Assembly: GCF_030272615.1 (NCBI RefSeq)
Contig: NC_081415.1
Coordinates: 261,456,425-261,516,424 of the forward strand
Direction: 5' to 3'
Source of the DNA: Cryptomeria japonica
Taxonomy: Eukaryota; Streptophyta; Pinopsida; Cupressales; Cupressaceae
DNA: 60,000 nucleotides
A program made the position numbers and the translations under genes. Positions 36,823 through 49,300 of this stretch are shown piece after piece. Each line of letters begins with the position of its first letter. The stretch's first letter is position 1. The notes below the pieces were generated by a model. It was not told where the DNA came from. It made no database searches and saw nothing but the letters and a program-made list of their open reading frames with translations.

Positions 36823-36842
36823 GCACGCCTTATAAGGCGTGC
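36823..36842. repeat. Perfect 20-bp subterminal palindrome
   Basis: GCACGCCTTATAAGGCGTGC is its own reverse complement, 72 bp inside the left end. Position and symmetry suggest a protein-binding site, unproven. Confidence 0.85.
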
Positions 36843-37001
36843 GCATTATATGCATTGTAAACTTCAAAAAAACCCTGCTCCGCATTTTGGGTGCATTCTG
36901 CATTCCAAACCCGTGTTTTGGTGTTTTTGGGTGCCATTTTCTTGCGCTCGCCCTTTGTAAAAGCTTGAAATTGGGCACTAAGTTGTCCATCTCTCATAAA
37001 A

Positions 37002-39057
37002 ATGCTGCCACGCCATCGAAGAGCTCGAAGAGGTATGTATTTTTATTTTCTTATTATCTTTTTTTTTAATTAATTTGAAGATTAAACTAGGTTTATTGAT
37101 TTAAATTTATTTTCATTATCAGGAAACGAGATTAGACAAGAAAATGTTGAAAACACTCAATCACGTCCTCATGAAGACCATATTAAAGAAGAAGCACATC
37201 AATCACCTCCTCATGAAGACCATATTGAAGAAGAAGCACATCAAGAACCTCCTACAATCCCTAGACATCCCATAGGTACACAAGAAAACCTATTAGGTCA
37301 AATAAAAAATAACCAAAAAGAGCTTGAAGGTTTAATCATAAGGCTAAAAGATCCCACTGGAACAAACTCCCATAGGACAAACCTTGCTAGTTCTTTGCAA
37401 TCTATTGTATCTCACATACAATCTGTGAGTGGGCAAATAAATTTTTGGTCCCGTAAGAAGGAAGAACAAAAGCAATTTTATGCTGGCAAATTATCTTATG
37501 CGGCAGTGAAGAAAAAGAAAATTAATAAATTTGACTTGTGTGCTCTTTTTACGGACCCCTAAATGAATCAACCTTTACACCCTGGATGTAGGAGATTCCA
37601 TATTCATTGGTGTCATCATGAAGGGATTAAGAACAATTTTTGGGATAGGTGGTGGATGGTATTTGATCAGCCCCCATGCAATAATCATGAGGTACCCCAA
37701 TACTTTTTGACAAAACTATACTATGAGTTTTTCCTTAATGAGATCCCAAACTATTTTGATTTTCTAGATTTCCAAGGTAGAGGTGGGGATTCCTCGCATG
37801 ATAGAGAGGGTGCACAATGTGATCCAAATCTCTCACCAAGACCCTTGGCTAGACCTATGGTGGAGCATGTTATTATTCCTTCCATTGTGAAGGAGAGTAT
37901 TGAGGTCGAAACTTTAGACTCGATTAGCTCACTCACTTAGACCCTTATACAGTATGCTAGACCTCTAGTAGAGGATTATGCGAGTGATGATGTTGATTCT
38001 TCTAGGCATTGAGTTCTAGCTCATTTTTGTCGATCTTGTGGTTCTCTTTGCACTTATGATCCTAATAGTTCTGAGAATGCACGTGCATGAGCAGAGTTTG
38101 CTACAGAGAACATTGTCATGATAGAATCCTTGCTGAACAAAACATTTGGCATTGATACCCATGTGAATTTCATTACAAGTTCATTTCATTTTTTTTATTA
38201 AATCTTATATGTAAATTTGAGAATATATCTAAATTAGTAAATTATTATAATATAAAATCAAGGTCAAAGTGTTCACAATGCTAGCAACATTCTTGCAGCA
38301 CCATTTTTCACTACTTCTTCGACTTCACAGGTATACAACGAGTGAAAAAATATAATTATTATATGTAAATAGTTGAACCTTATGCGAATGATTTTCTAAT
38401 TACTCATTTTGGATGTCAAATAGTTTGATACTAGAGCTTCAACATCAACACCTCGTAGTGTATTTCATCGACAATCTTTCACCCAGGTAAACAATTTATC
38501 TTTAATGTTGTTATTAAATAATATAGATAGTTTTGGTGATTAATCAATATACTTTGTTTAATTTTCAGATGTTGACATTAGAGACTCCTCCTACTGTCCG
38601 CGCATCAATGGAGTGCGGTGTTGCTGCAGCAGTAGCAAGTTCAACTGCTTTAACAGAAGTATGAGACATATTTGTAAATTTAGTAAATTTAGCATTACAT
38701 TTGTTATCTTAATAATATGTTATTGAAAATTTTAATGACACTTGTATTTAGTTTAATTTATATTGTGATGCTTACATGAGGGGCTTGTCACTCTAGATCA
38801 TAAACGTGCACCTATTGTGGATGAACATCATGATTATTTGTATGCGGTAAGTGACTATTCTATTATATGTCATTCTAAAATTCAATTTTTGTATATGCTA
38901 ACATCATTCTTTTCATTGTATCGGGTGGAGTTACAAAAAATCTGGAGAGAAGGTCGAGTGGACGTACTCGAAAGACACCTGCATCATATACATCTCCATC
39001 CCCTCGATAGGCAAAGATATCTCATGATCTGTTTCCTTCCCCTAGAGGGAAATGAAT
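37002..39057 (+). pseudogene. Multi-exon accessory gene of the transposon
   Basis: A spliced frame can be read. Exon 1 is 37002-37032 (ATG, basic, MLPRHRRARR), donor GTATGT at 37033, acceptor TTATCAG ending at 37122. Exon 2 runs from 37123 in one frame past in-frame stops at 37560, 37938, 38010 and 38088. It contains an acidic repeated stretch with two copies of PHEDHI-EEAHQ, a charged middle (WSRKKEEQKQFYAGKLSYAA) and a Trp/His/Cys-rich block (FHIHWCHHEGIKNNFWDRWW). Further short exons with good splice signals are likely at 38263-38330, 38424-38486, 38569-38658, 38781-38846 and about 38931-39057; phase for some is uncertain. No known domain is recognised. The pattern (basic start, acidic linker, small 3' exons) recalls accessory DNA-binding proteins of large plant transposons, which is inference only. 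Confidence 0.5.
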
Positions 39058-39071
39058 AGAATAGGGTCCTA

Positions 39072-39401
39072 TGTTGTATGCCTATATGGCAATTTTGAAC
39101 ATATGTTTTGTATTACGAATATGTGACATTCTATTGCCATATGGCTTTTGGTAAGCTCCTATTTGACTTTATTGGATACCATGTTGTATGCCTATATGGA
39201 AAATTTGAACATATGTTTTGTATTACGAATATGTGACATTCTATGTCCATATGGCTTTTGGCAAGCCCCTATTTGACTTTATTGGATATCATGTTGTATG
39301 CCTTTATAGCAATTTTGAACATATGTTTTGTTTTATGAATATGCGAAATTCTAAGTCCATATGGTTTTTGGCAAGCCTATTTGTTTGTATTGGATATATT
39401 T
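39072..39401. repeat. 110-bp tandem repeat, three copies
   Basis: TGTTGTATGCCTATATGG starts at 39072 and 39182, with a diverged third start at 39292, giving exactly 110-bp spacing. It lies right after the accessory gene, possibly in its 3' UTR. Confidence 0.9.
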
Positions 39402-39564
39402 GATAGTTTTAACGGTATACAATGTTGCATGGATTTGTAGCTTTTTGGTTAATGCAAATCATTTATCATGGTTATCCATAATTGCAGTACAAATGATTAG
39501 ATGAATAATTGCACAAAGTTTATTGTTACTTAAGCTTTGAACCTAAATATGTGTTTGTAATCCA

Positions 39565-42240
39565 AGACACCAGCGACCTCAACGCGTAGGAGCTGACAGT
39601 TCAGTGTTGCAACATGACCTCACAGGATTAGATGGATCGTTCTTATGATTAACGGGCGTCGAGAAATGCGATGCCGAATATTGACAACTTTGAGCAATTT
39701 GAGCACTTGGGCGATTTCGCTGCTAGGGTGTGACCCGCAATGATTGAGCGAGTTGGAGAGCAAAAAGAAGGCATTCCTAGTGTAAACCTGACCACCCTGA
39801 CGCGTACGAGCTGACGGTTCGATGTCGTGACAAGTGGATTGAAAGATGGGGCATTGTGCAACTTTTCATTGAACTCATCTAACGCTTTTTGTCACAACTG
39901 AGAAAGAGTCGCCACGAGCAACAAGATTTGAGTCTACCAAAATCGAGAGAGGATTTTTTAGAGTGCCATAACATGACCCCATAGGATCAGATGAATTGTT
40001 CTTATGATTAACGGGCACCGAGAAATGCGATGTCGAATATTGACAACTTTGAGCAATTTGAGCACTTGGGCGATTTCGCTGCTAGGGTGTGTCCGCAATG
40101 ATCGAGCGAGTTGGAGAACAAAAAGAAGGCATTCCTAGTGTAAACTTGACCACCCCGACGCATACGAGCTGACAGTTCGGTGTCATGACAAGCGGATTAA
40201 AAGATGGGGCATTGTGCAACTTTTCATTGAACTCATCTGACACTTTTTGTCGCAATCGAGAAAGAGTCGCCACGAGCAACTGGATCCGAGTCTACCGAAA
40301 CTGAGAGAGGATTTTTTAGAGTGCCATAACACAACCCCGTAGGATTAGATGAATCATTCTTATGATTAACAAGAACCGAGAAACGTGATGCCGAATATTG
40401 ACAACTTTGAGCAATTTGAGCACTTGGGCGATTTCGCTGCTAGGGTGTGTCCTGCAACGATCGGGCGAGTTAGAGAGAAAAAAGAAGGTATTCCTAGTGT
40501 AAACCTGACCACCCCGATGCAGATGAGCTGACAATTCAGTGCCGCGACGAGCGGATTGAAAGATGGGGCATTGTGCAACTTTTCATTAAACTCATCTGAA
40601 GCTTTTTGTCGCAACCGAGAAAGATTCGCCATGAGCAACTAGATCCGAGTCTACCGAAACCGAGAGAGGCTTTTTTAGAGTGCCATAACACAACCCCATA
40701 GGATCAGACAAATTTTTCTTATGATTAATGGGCACTGAGAAACGTGATGCCGAATATTGACAACTTTGAGCAATTTGAGCACTTGGGTGATTTCATTGCT
40801 AGGGTGTGTCCCGCAACGATCGGGCGAGTTGGCGAGAAAAAAGAAGGCATTCCTAGTGTAAACCCGACCACCCCAATGCGTACGAGCTAACGGTTCGGTG
40901 CCGCGACGAGCAGATTGAAAGATGGGGCATTGTGCAACTTTTCATTGAACCCATCTGACGCTTTTTGTCGCAACCGAGAAAGAGTCACCATGAGCAACTG
41001 GATCCAAGTCTACCGAAACTAAGAGAGGATTTTTTAGAGTTCCATAATGCGAACCCGCAGGATCAGACAGATCATTCTTATGATTAATGGGCACTGAGAA
41101 ACATGATGCCAAATATTGACAACTTTGAGCAATTTGAGCACTTGGGCGATTTCGCTACTGGGGTGTGTCCCGCAACGATCGGGCGATTTGGAGAGAAAAA
41201 AAAAGGCATTCCTATTATAAACCCGGCCACCCCGACACGTACAAGATGACAGTTTGGTGTCACAACGAGCGGATTGAAAGATGGGGCATTGTGCAACTTT
41301 TCATTGAACTCATTTGATGCTTTTTATTGCAACTGAGAAAGAGTCGTCACGAGAAACTAGATCCAAGTCTACTGAAACTGAGAGGCTTTTTTAGAGTGCC
41401 ATAACATGACCCCGCAGGATCAGATAGATCGTTCTTATGATTAATGGGCACTAAGAAATGCGATGCCGAATATTGACAACTTTGAGCAATTTGAGCACTT
41501 GGGCAATTTCGCTGCTAGGGTGTGTCCCACAACGATCGGGCGAGTTGGAGAGAAAAAAGAAGGCATTCCTAGTGTAAAATCGACCACCCTAACACGTATG
41601 AGCTAATGGTTTGGTGCCGCGACAAGCGGATTGAAAGATGGGGCATTGTGCAACTTTTCATTGAACTCATCTGACGCTTTTTGTCGCAACTGAGAAAGAG
41701 TCACCACGAGCAACTGGACCTGAGTCTACTGAAACCGAGAGAGGATTTTTTAGAGTGCCATAACATGACCTTGCAGGATCAGATGGATCGTTCTTATGAT
41801 TAACAGGTGCCGAGAAACACAATGTCGAATATTGACAACTTTGAGCAATTTGAGCACTTGGGCGATTTCGCTGCTAGGGTGTGTCCCGCAACGATCGGGC
41901 GAGTTGGAGAGCAAAAAGAAGGCATTCCTAGTGTAAAAATGACTACCCCAATGCGTATGAGCTTACGGTTCGGTGTCATGACAAGCGGATTGAAAGATGG
42001 GGCATTGTGCAACTTTTCATTGAACTCATCTGACGCTTTTTGTCACAATCGAGAAAGAGTCACCACGAGCAACTGCATCCGAGTCTACCAAAATTGGAAG
42101 AGGCTTTTTTAGAGTTCCATAACATGACCCCGCAGGATTAGACAAATCATTCTTACATGTCACTAACATCGAGAAAAACCATGTCAAATTTTGACAATTT
42201 TTCACACTTTGAGTGATTGACAACAAATGAGCATTTTTTA
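39565..42240. repeat. 359-bp tandem repeat, about 7 copies
   Basis: The landmark GACAACTTTGAGCAATTTGA occurs at 39682, 40042, 40400, 40759, 41119, 41475 and 41834, and in degenerate form at 42193, for spacings of 356-360 bp. Each unit is GC-richer than its surroundings, with many CpG and C-to-T/G-to-A differences between units. About 70-codon minus-strand frames recur in most units, but since 359 is not a multiple of three they cannot form one protein. The array fills the space between the 3' ends of the two convergent genes. Confidence 0.93.
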
Positions 42241-42444
42241 CATCTTTTACCATATTAGCAGGCTATAGTTCATGAAATGATCCCATGTGATCTCTAATGG
42301 TCCAAAATGACATTATTTACATAAAATCACATAAAACAAGACAAAAACACAATTTTTTATATTACAATGCCTCGAGTAGTCAAAAATACAAGTCATGTAC
42401 ATATATCCAAATAAGATTGATATTACATTTTTTTACATTTACGT

Positions 42445-45400
42445 TTAATCCAATGAACCATCTAGATCTGCTCTACTCTTTATCATGTCTAGTATGGCCT
42501 CATGGTCAGACTCACGAACCTTCCATAGGATCTTGTTTAGTGATCTACCCCCATATCTGATCAAATGAACATTTGAAGCTACAACAAGGTTAGAATAATG
42601 AAGAATCTTCCTATGTGTCTCGAAGTCCTTGAACAACCACAAGTTAGACTTCTTCACTGGGTACCTTCTAATCCATGTACCAGTAACAACTATTGATCAT
42701 GTGGGGTACTCAATATTTTCTCCATCTACCACAAGGCGATCCAATTTCTTTTTTGCATCCACACAACGACACAGGTAATAATTTGTTCCTTCTTCATTGT
42801 CTTTAGCTGCAATTACTGCATAAACATGTCCTGCAATGATAAAGTGAGAAGAATTTAGCAAACAAGTAAGGTAAAATATTAAAGTACAAAAAATTGCATG
42901 TGGATAATTTACCTAGTTGGACTAAATCTGACACATGGTCAAAGTCAATTGATGCTTCCATCTGTGTGAGTTGTAGTGCACTCGGAGGTCAGTATGTCTC
43001 AAGTGGGATTAGAGGTCTCATACACCATTCGTCCACCCACTCCTTTGACTCACATTCATTATAGGCATCATCTCTATGTGAAGAACAATAACATGGCATC
43101 CGCTGCGTATGGATAGTCCATGAAACTGCATTAGATCTTTTGAAAGAGTGTAGCTCACTCGATCATGTCAATGTACAACAATCTTCTAATTTTGCAATGT
43201 TAGTATCATCTACCAACCAAAAAAATCTACGAACTGAAGACTTACCTTGATTACCTAGACCAATTGTACCATTGCACCATTGAACAATTGATTTTGCATC
43301 TTTCAATTTTGCATTCCATTTGTACTTTAACTCTTCTCGTGCTAAAGCTCTTTTAATACATGCTCCTACACCATCATGCTCCCCTTTTCCATGCCCAGCC
43401 TCAGAGAAATTCCACATATGTTGAATAGCAGTCAACTTATGCATCCTACTCAACCAATAAAACATCTAAGAGTTCTTAAATTGCGATGCACAATTATCTG
43501 ACCATATGATATGTTGATAGAATGATATGCCTCGACTAGCCAAATCATCATAGAATATTTGAAAACAACCTTACACAAACTCTATAGAGTGTGAGCGATC
43601 ATCACTAATGTAAAAATGATACTCCCTCAATATCTTCCTATCCTCTTCCATACTATCATGTGCATGAATGAATGCTAAATGCACAAATATGGCAACTTGT
43701 GTGGAGTTGTAATATTGTGATTGCACCTCGTTTTGCGGTTGTAGAGTGTAGTTCTCTGCAAAGTCAACAATTGAAATGATTGTATGAAGTGGAAATGTGT
43801 CCTTTCATAGCTTAAATTGCGAGTCCAACCAACGAGCTCGATGGTTATGCCTTGCATACTCATACACTATATTCTCATGAAAGATGCCCATAAACTGATA
43901 CACTGGAATCTTCTCACTAACCAATTCACACCTTTTTGCTTCTTTTCCATCTTTTAGCATGTAAGCCACTGTCTTGTATTTTCCAAATTCTACTAATTCA
44001 TTACCAATTTCTTGTCCAATATCCATATGTTGACAAATTTGTAAATGTCGCAATCCACCACAATCAACACATGTGCCATCCAAGCAACACTTATTGTAAT
44101 ATACTTGACCATCTACTCTTTCACATAAGATGCTAGATATGAATTCCCTTGAAGATGTCAGTGGACCATTTATGTTGCATTCCTGCAAAACATTGTTAGC
44201 ATGCAAATCTATACATATGCATTGATAAACATCATAATGGTTAGAAAATTCAATATGTACTCTACAACAACAAGTTGTGCGTGTGTGATTTATTTTGACA
44301 TAAAAAGGCTTTACCATTTTAAAGAATCTTTGACTAATTTTTATTTGAGGATACATATGTTGAAACTTGGCAAAAAATTGTGTTTGACTCATATCCAAAA
44401 AATGTTTCGGATGTGCATCACAGATTTTACTACCAATCCTCCTTCTTACGACATCTCTTTGATTTGGAGAGACCCTTGTGTTATTCTTCCAAAAATCTTC
44501 AATTAGGTTTCTCAAGGCTTCAACAATTGCTTTATCTTTCCATGGTAATCTACCGGAAAATTCCCATAACTCATTGTTATATGAATCCTCCGCTCTTTGT
44601 CACCTTCCCAAAGCTCTCATTAGAGTTTGTCTACTTATCTTCAATTGTTTACTTGTCTTTCTAAGGAGGCGAGCTTTCTTAGTTTGAGTGCTTACAATTG
44701 TTGATGTAATGACACGTCGTGTGGCATTACTATCTTTTGTGTGTGAGTTAGAACCAACAGTATCATATGCATTCATCAGATTCTTCACAATAGATCTGTC
44801 ACTTGATTCAATCGATGTTCTTAGCCCAAGAATCTTCATTATAGGCCTAAATTTCAGATTTCTCATCATTTCAACAAATAGTTGACATATTCCTGACTCA
44901 TTTAAAGGCTCAAAAAATATGTTCCATATCCAGTTAGCATGTCTTTGACAAGTATGCTTCAGAATCTTGTCAACCATTGGTTTCAAAACATTAACATCAA
45001 TATCAATCAAATACTTAGGCTTTCTATGCAAAACTCTAGGTGGTGTTCTCAAACTTTGAGTTACCTCAAGATTAGGAATGTCAACAACATTAGGGACAGG
45101 TGGCATACCTTCAACCGGAGATGAAAATGATGACATACCTTGAAATTGAGGTGTACAAGATGGTGTAGCTCCAATACTTGATGTCAGTCGTGAAGCACTT
45201 GCAATGTCAAATGTAATAGAGGGAGTGCATTCAATATGAGATGTTGTGGACACCAACGGTGTGCCAATAAGAGATGGTGCGCCTTCATCTTGAGATGTAA
45301 GAGATGGGGTGCCTTCAACTTGAATTGTGGTAGACATGCTCTCAACCTTGGGATTCAATTGTCTTATTGCGCAAAGGTTTTGCATTTGTTGCCTTTGTGT

Positions 45401-45580
45401 GGCCAATTTTGTCTCCCTCTTAGATTGGATGGATATTTCATGTTCCTCTTCAATTGGCACCTCTTCTTCTATGGTATTCAATTTCCTTTGCTCATGAAGT
45501 TGCTTCATTCCTTCTCTTTTTTTTACATTCTTAGCTTCATGCTCTTCCAATGTTACATTTTTTGGTTGTTTCCTCGGCAT
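42445..45580 (-). pseudogene. DDE-transposase-like gene of the 14.5-kb transposon
   Basis: One frame runs from the ATG at 45580 to the stop at 42445 if an 82-bp intron (42831-42912, donor GTAAAT, acceptor TTGCAG) is removed: 3054 nt, 1017 codons plus stop. In-frame stops at 44600, 43805, 43571, 43466, 43163, 42989 and 42697 inactivate it, five of them TGA. Order: basic start MPRKQPKN; Thr/Ser/Pro-rich repeats (SMSTTIQVEGTPSLTS); a section from about residue 330 with RRRIGSKICDAHPKHF; a Cys-rich segment with CC and CLDGTCVDCGG; then an RNase-H-fold-like core with IVDFAENYTL (Asp 606), IWSDNCASQFKN (Asp 695) and FSEAGHGKGEHDGVGACIKR (Glu 727 or Asp 735). These motifs match a broad group of uncharacterised eukaryotic DDE-transposase-like proteins carrying HGKGxxDGxGGxxKR. 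It likely cuts and joins the element ends in the nucleus. Superfamily uncertain; Sola is one candidate. Confidence 0.75.
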
Positions 45581-45607
45581 GATGATGATTTCTACATGTA
45601 CATGCAC

Positions 45608-46150
45608 ATAAAAGAGAATAAAGTGAAATCTTGCATCTATGACTGTCCTAATTATGCATATGTTAAAATGGATATATGAAATTGAAATTATTTCAAGTAT
45701 TCCTTTTCTAAATTATCCATATCTTAAAAAGGATGTATGAAATTGCAAATTTTGTTTTAAACCACTAAACAAATAATTTTCTTATGCAACTTCCTTCAAA
45801 TGCATTGTTAAATCTAATGTAAATCTAATAGGATTATAATCAATTTTGACTCACACTTTTATTCTAGCGTTTAAACAAAATAACACTTAATAAGTATTTG
45901 AATTCTAAAAACAAGAAAATATTACCTCAATTATTCAAATTTGATAAACAAAAACCATGTTCTTCCTCTTTGACGTTGCCAAATGAAAAAAAAGGTGGTG
46001 GAGAGCTAATGGAATGTATAAAATAACCTTGCATAAAATGTCAACACCATGCAAAAAGCATTTTTTTGTCTGATCATGCACAGAAAGAAGACAAAATGAG
46101 AGAATGTGGGCTTGGATCATGGGTCAAGGGTCCCATATAGCCGTTTTTTA
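45608..46150. other. Upstream region of the transposase-like gene
   Basis: AT-rich, without coding potential; presumed promoter and 5' UTR on the minus strand. No clear TATA box was chosen. Confidence 0.35.
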
Positions 46151-46362
46151 GTGCAGCTCATTTGGCTAGCGCCAAATATGGCGCTAGCCAAATGACTTCC
46201 ATTGAAATTTTTTACCTTTGATAAATTTCTACTCTATACTCTATAACCTTTTTTTTGTGCAGCTCATTTGTTTAGCGCCAAATATGGCACTAGCCAAATG
46301 ACTTCCATTGAAATTTTTTAACCTTTGATATATTTCTACTCTATACCCTATAGTTTGATAGC
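46151..46362. repeat. Duplicated 106-bp unit with TTTGGC palindromes
   Basis: A unit starting GTGCAGCTCATTTG occurs at 46151 and 46257. In the first, 46159-46194 is a perfect palindrome: CATTTGGCTAGCGCC, spacer AAATAT, and the exact complement. The second copy has mutations in the arms. Confidence 0.88.
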
Positions 46363-46383
46363 CACAACCATAAAAATTAAACC

Positions 46384-49300
46384 ATATGACTCTTTAGGAC
46401 ATAATATGGTGTCTTAGGACACCATGTGACCCCTTAGGTGTCGTTATGGGTCGTATAGTGTCGTAATGGGTCATATGGTGTCTTATGACCCCTTAGGACA
46501 CCATATGACCCCTTAGGACATAATATGGTGTCATTATGGGTCGTATGATGTCGTAAGGGGTCATATGGTGTCCTATGACCCCTTAGGACACCATATGATC
46601 CCCTAGGACACAATACGGTGTCGTTATGGGTTGTATGTTGTCCTAAGAGGTCAAATGGTGTCTTATGACCCCTTAGGACACCATATGACCCCTTAGGACA
46701 CAATATGGTGTCGTTATGGGTCATATAGTGTCCTAAGGGGTCATATGGTGTCCTATGACCCCTTAGGACACCATATGACCTCTTAGGACACATTATGGTG
46801 TCGTTATGGGTCGTATCGACACCTAAGGGGTCATATGGTGTCCTATGGGGCCATAGGACACCGTATGACCCCTTAGGTGTCGTTATGGGTCGTATGTTGT
46901 CGTAAGGGGTCATATGGTGTCCTATGACCCCTTAGGACACCATATGACCCCCTAGCACACAATACGGTGTCGTTATGGGTTGTATGGTGTCCTAAGGGGT
47001 CATATGGTGTCCTATGACCCCTTAGGACACCATATGACCCCTTAGGTGTCATTATGGGTCGTATGATGTCCTAAGAGGTCATATGGTGTCTTATGACCCC
47101 TTAGGACACCATATGACACCTTAGGACACAATATGGTGTCGTTATGGGTCATGTGGTGTCCTAAGGGGTCATATGGTGTCCTATGACCCCTTAGGACACC
47201 ATATGACCCCTTAGGACACAATATGGTGTCGTTATGGGTCATATGGACACTTAAGGGGTCATATGGACACTTAAGGGGTCATATGGTGTCCTATGGGGCC
47301 ATAGGACACCATATGACCCCTTAGGTGTCGTTATGGGTCGTATGGTGTCATAAGGGGTCATATGGTGTCCTATGACCCCTTAGGACACCATATGACCCCC
47401 TAAGACACAATAAAGTGTCGTTATGGGTCGTATGGTGTCCTAAGGGGTCATATGGTGTCTTATGACCCCTTAGGACACCATATGACCCCTTAGGACATAA
47501 TATGGTGTCGTTATGGGTCGTATGGTGACCCCTTATGACACCATACGACCCATAACGACACTTAAGGGGTCATATGGTGTCCTATGGGGCCATAGGACAC
47601 CATATGACCCCTTAGGTGTCGTTATGGGTCGTACGGTGTCATAAGGGGTCATATGGTGTCCTATGACCCCTTAGGACACCATATGACCCCCTAAGACACA
47701 ATAAAGTGTCGTTATGGGTCGTATGGTGTCCTAAGGGGTCATATGGTGTCTTATGACCCCGTAGGACACCATATGACCCCTTAGGACACAATATGGTGTC
47801 GTTATGGGTCGTATGGTGTTCTAAGGGGTCATATGGTGTCCTATGACCCCTTAGGACACCATATGACCCCTTAGGACATAATATGGTGTCGCTATGGGTC
47901 ATATGCACACCTAAGGGGTCATATGGTGTCCTATGGGGCCATAGGACACAATATGACCCCTTAGGTGTCGTTATGGGTCGTATGGTGTCATAAGGGGTCA
48001 TATGGTGTCCTATGACCCCTTAGGACACCATATGACCCCTTAACACACAATATGGTGTCGTTATGGGTCGTATGGTGTCATAAGGGGTCATATGGTGTCT
48101 TATGACCCCTCAGGACACCATATGACCCCTTAGGACACAATATGGTGTTGTTATGGTTCGTATGGTGTCCCAAGGGGTCATATGGTGTCCTATGACCCCT
48201 TAGGACACCATATGACCCCTTAGGACGCAATATGGTGTTGTTATGGGTCATATGGACACCCAAGGGGTCATATGGACACCCAAGGGGTCATATGGTGTCC
48301 TACACCATATGACCCCTTAGGAAACAATATGGTGTCGTTATGGGTCGTATGAACACCCAAGGGGTCATATGGTGTCCTACAATATGGTGTCGTTATGGGT
48401 TGTATGGACACCCAAGGGGTCATATGCAATATGGTGTCGTTATGGGTCGTATGGACACCCAAGGGGTCATATGGTGTCCTATGGCCCCATAGGACACCAT
48501 ATGACCCCTTGGGTGTCCATACGACCCATAACGACACCATATTGTGTCCTAAGGGGTCATATGGTGTCCTAAGGGGTCATAAGACACCATATGACCCCTT
48601 GGGACACCATATGACCCATAACAATACCATATTATGTCCTAAGGGGTCATATGGTGTCCTGAGGGGTCATAAGACACCATATGACCCCTTAGGACACCAT
48701 ACGACCCATAATGACACCGTATTGTGTCCTAAGGGGTCATATTATGTCCTAAGGGGTCATATGGTGTCCTATGACCCCTTAGGACACCATATGACCCCCT
48801 AGGACACAATACAATGTCCTTATGGGTCATATGGTGTCCTAAGGGGTCATATGGTGTCTTATGACCCCTCAGGACACCATATGACCCCTTAAGACACAAT
48901 ATGGTGTCATTATGGGTCATATGGTGTCCCAAGGGGTCATATGGTGTCCTATGGGGCCATAGGACACCATATGACCCCTTAGGTGATGTTATAGGTCATA
49001 TGGTGTCGTAAGGGGTCATATGGTGTCCTATGAACCCTTAGGACACCATATGACCCCCTAGGACACAGTACGGTGTCGTTATGGGTCGTATGGTGTCCTA
49101 AAGGGACATATGGTGTCTTATGACCCCTTAGGACACCATATGACCCCTTAGGACATAATATGGTGTTGTTATGGCTCGTATGGTGTCCTAAAGGGTCATA
49201 TGGTGTCCCATGACCCATTAGGACACCATATGACCCCTTAGGACACAATATGGTGCCATTATGGGTCGTATGGACACCTAATGGGTCATATGGTGTCTTA

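Noticed and set aside
39565-42240. CRISPR-like regular repeat
   Set aside because: Units are contiguous 359-bp tandem repeats without unique spacers, in eukaryotic DNA.
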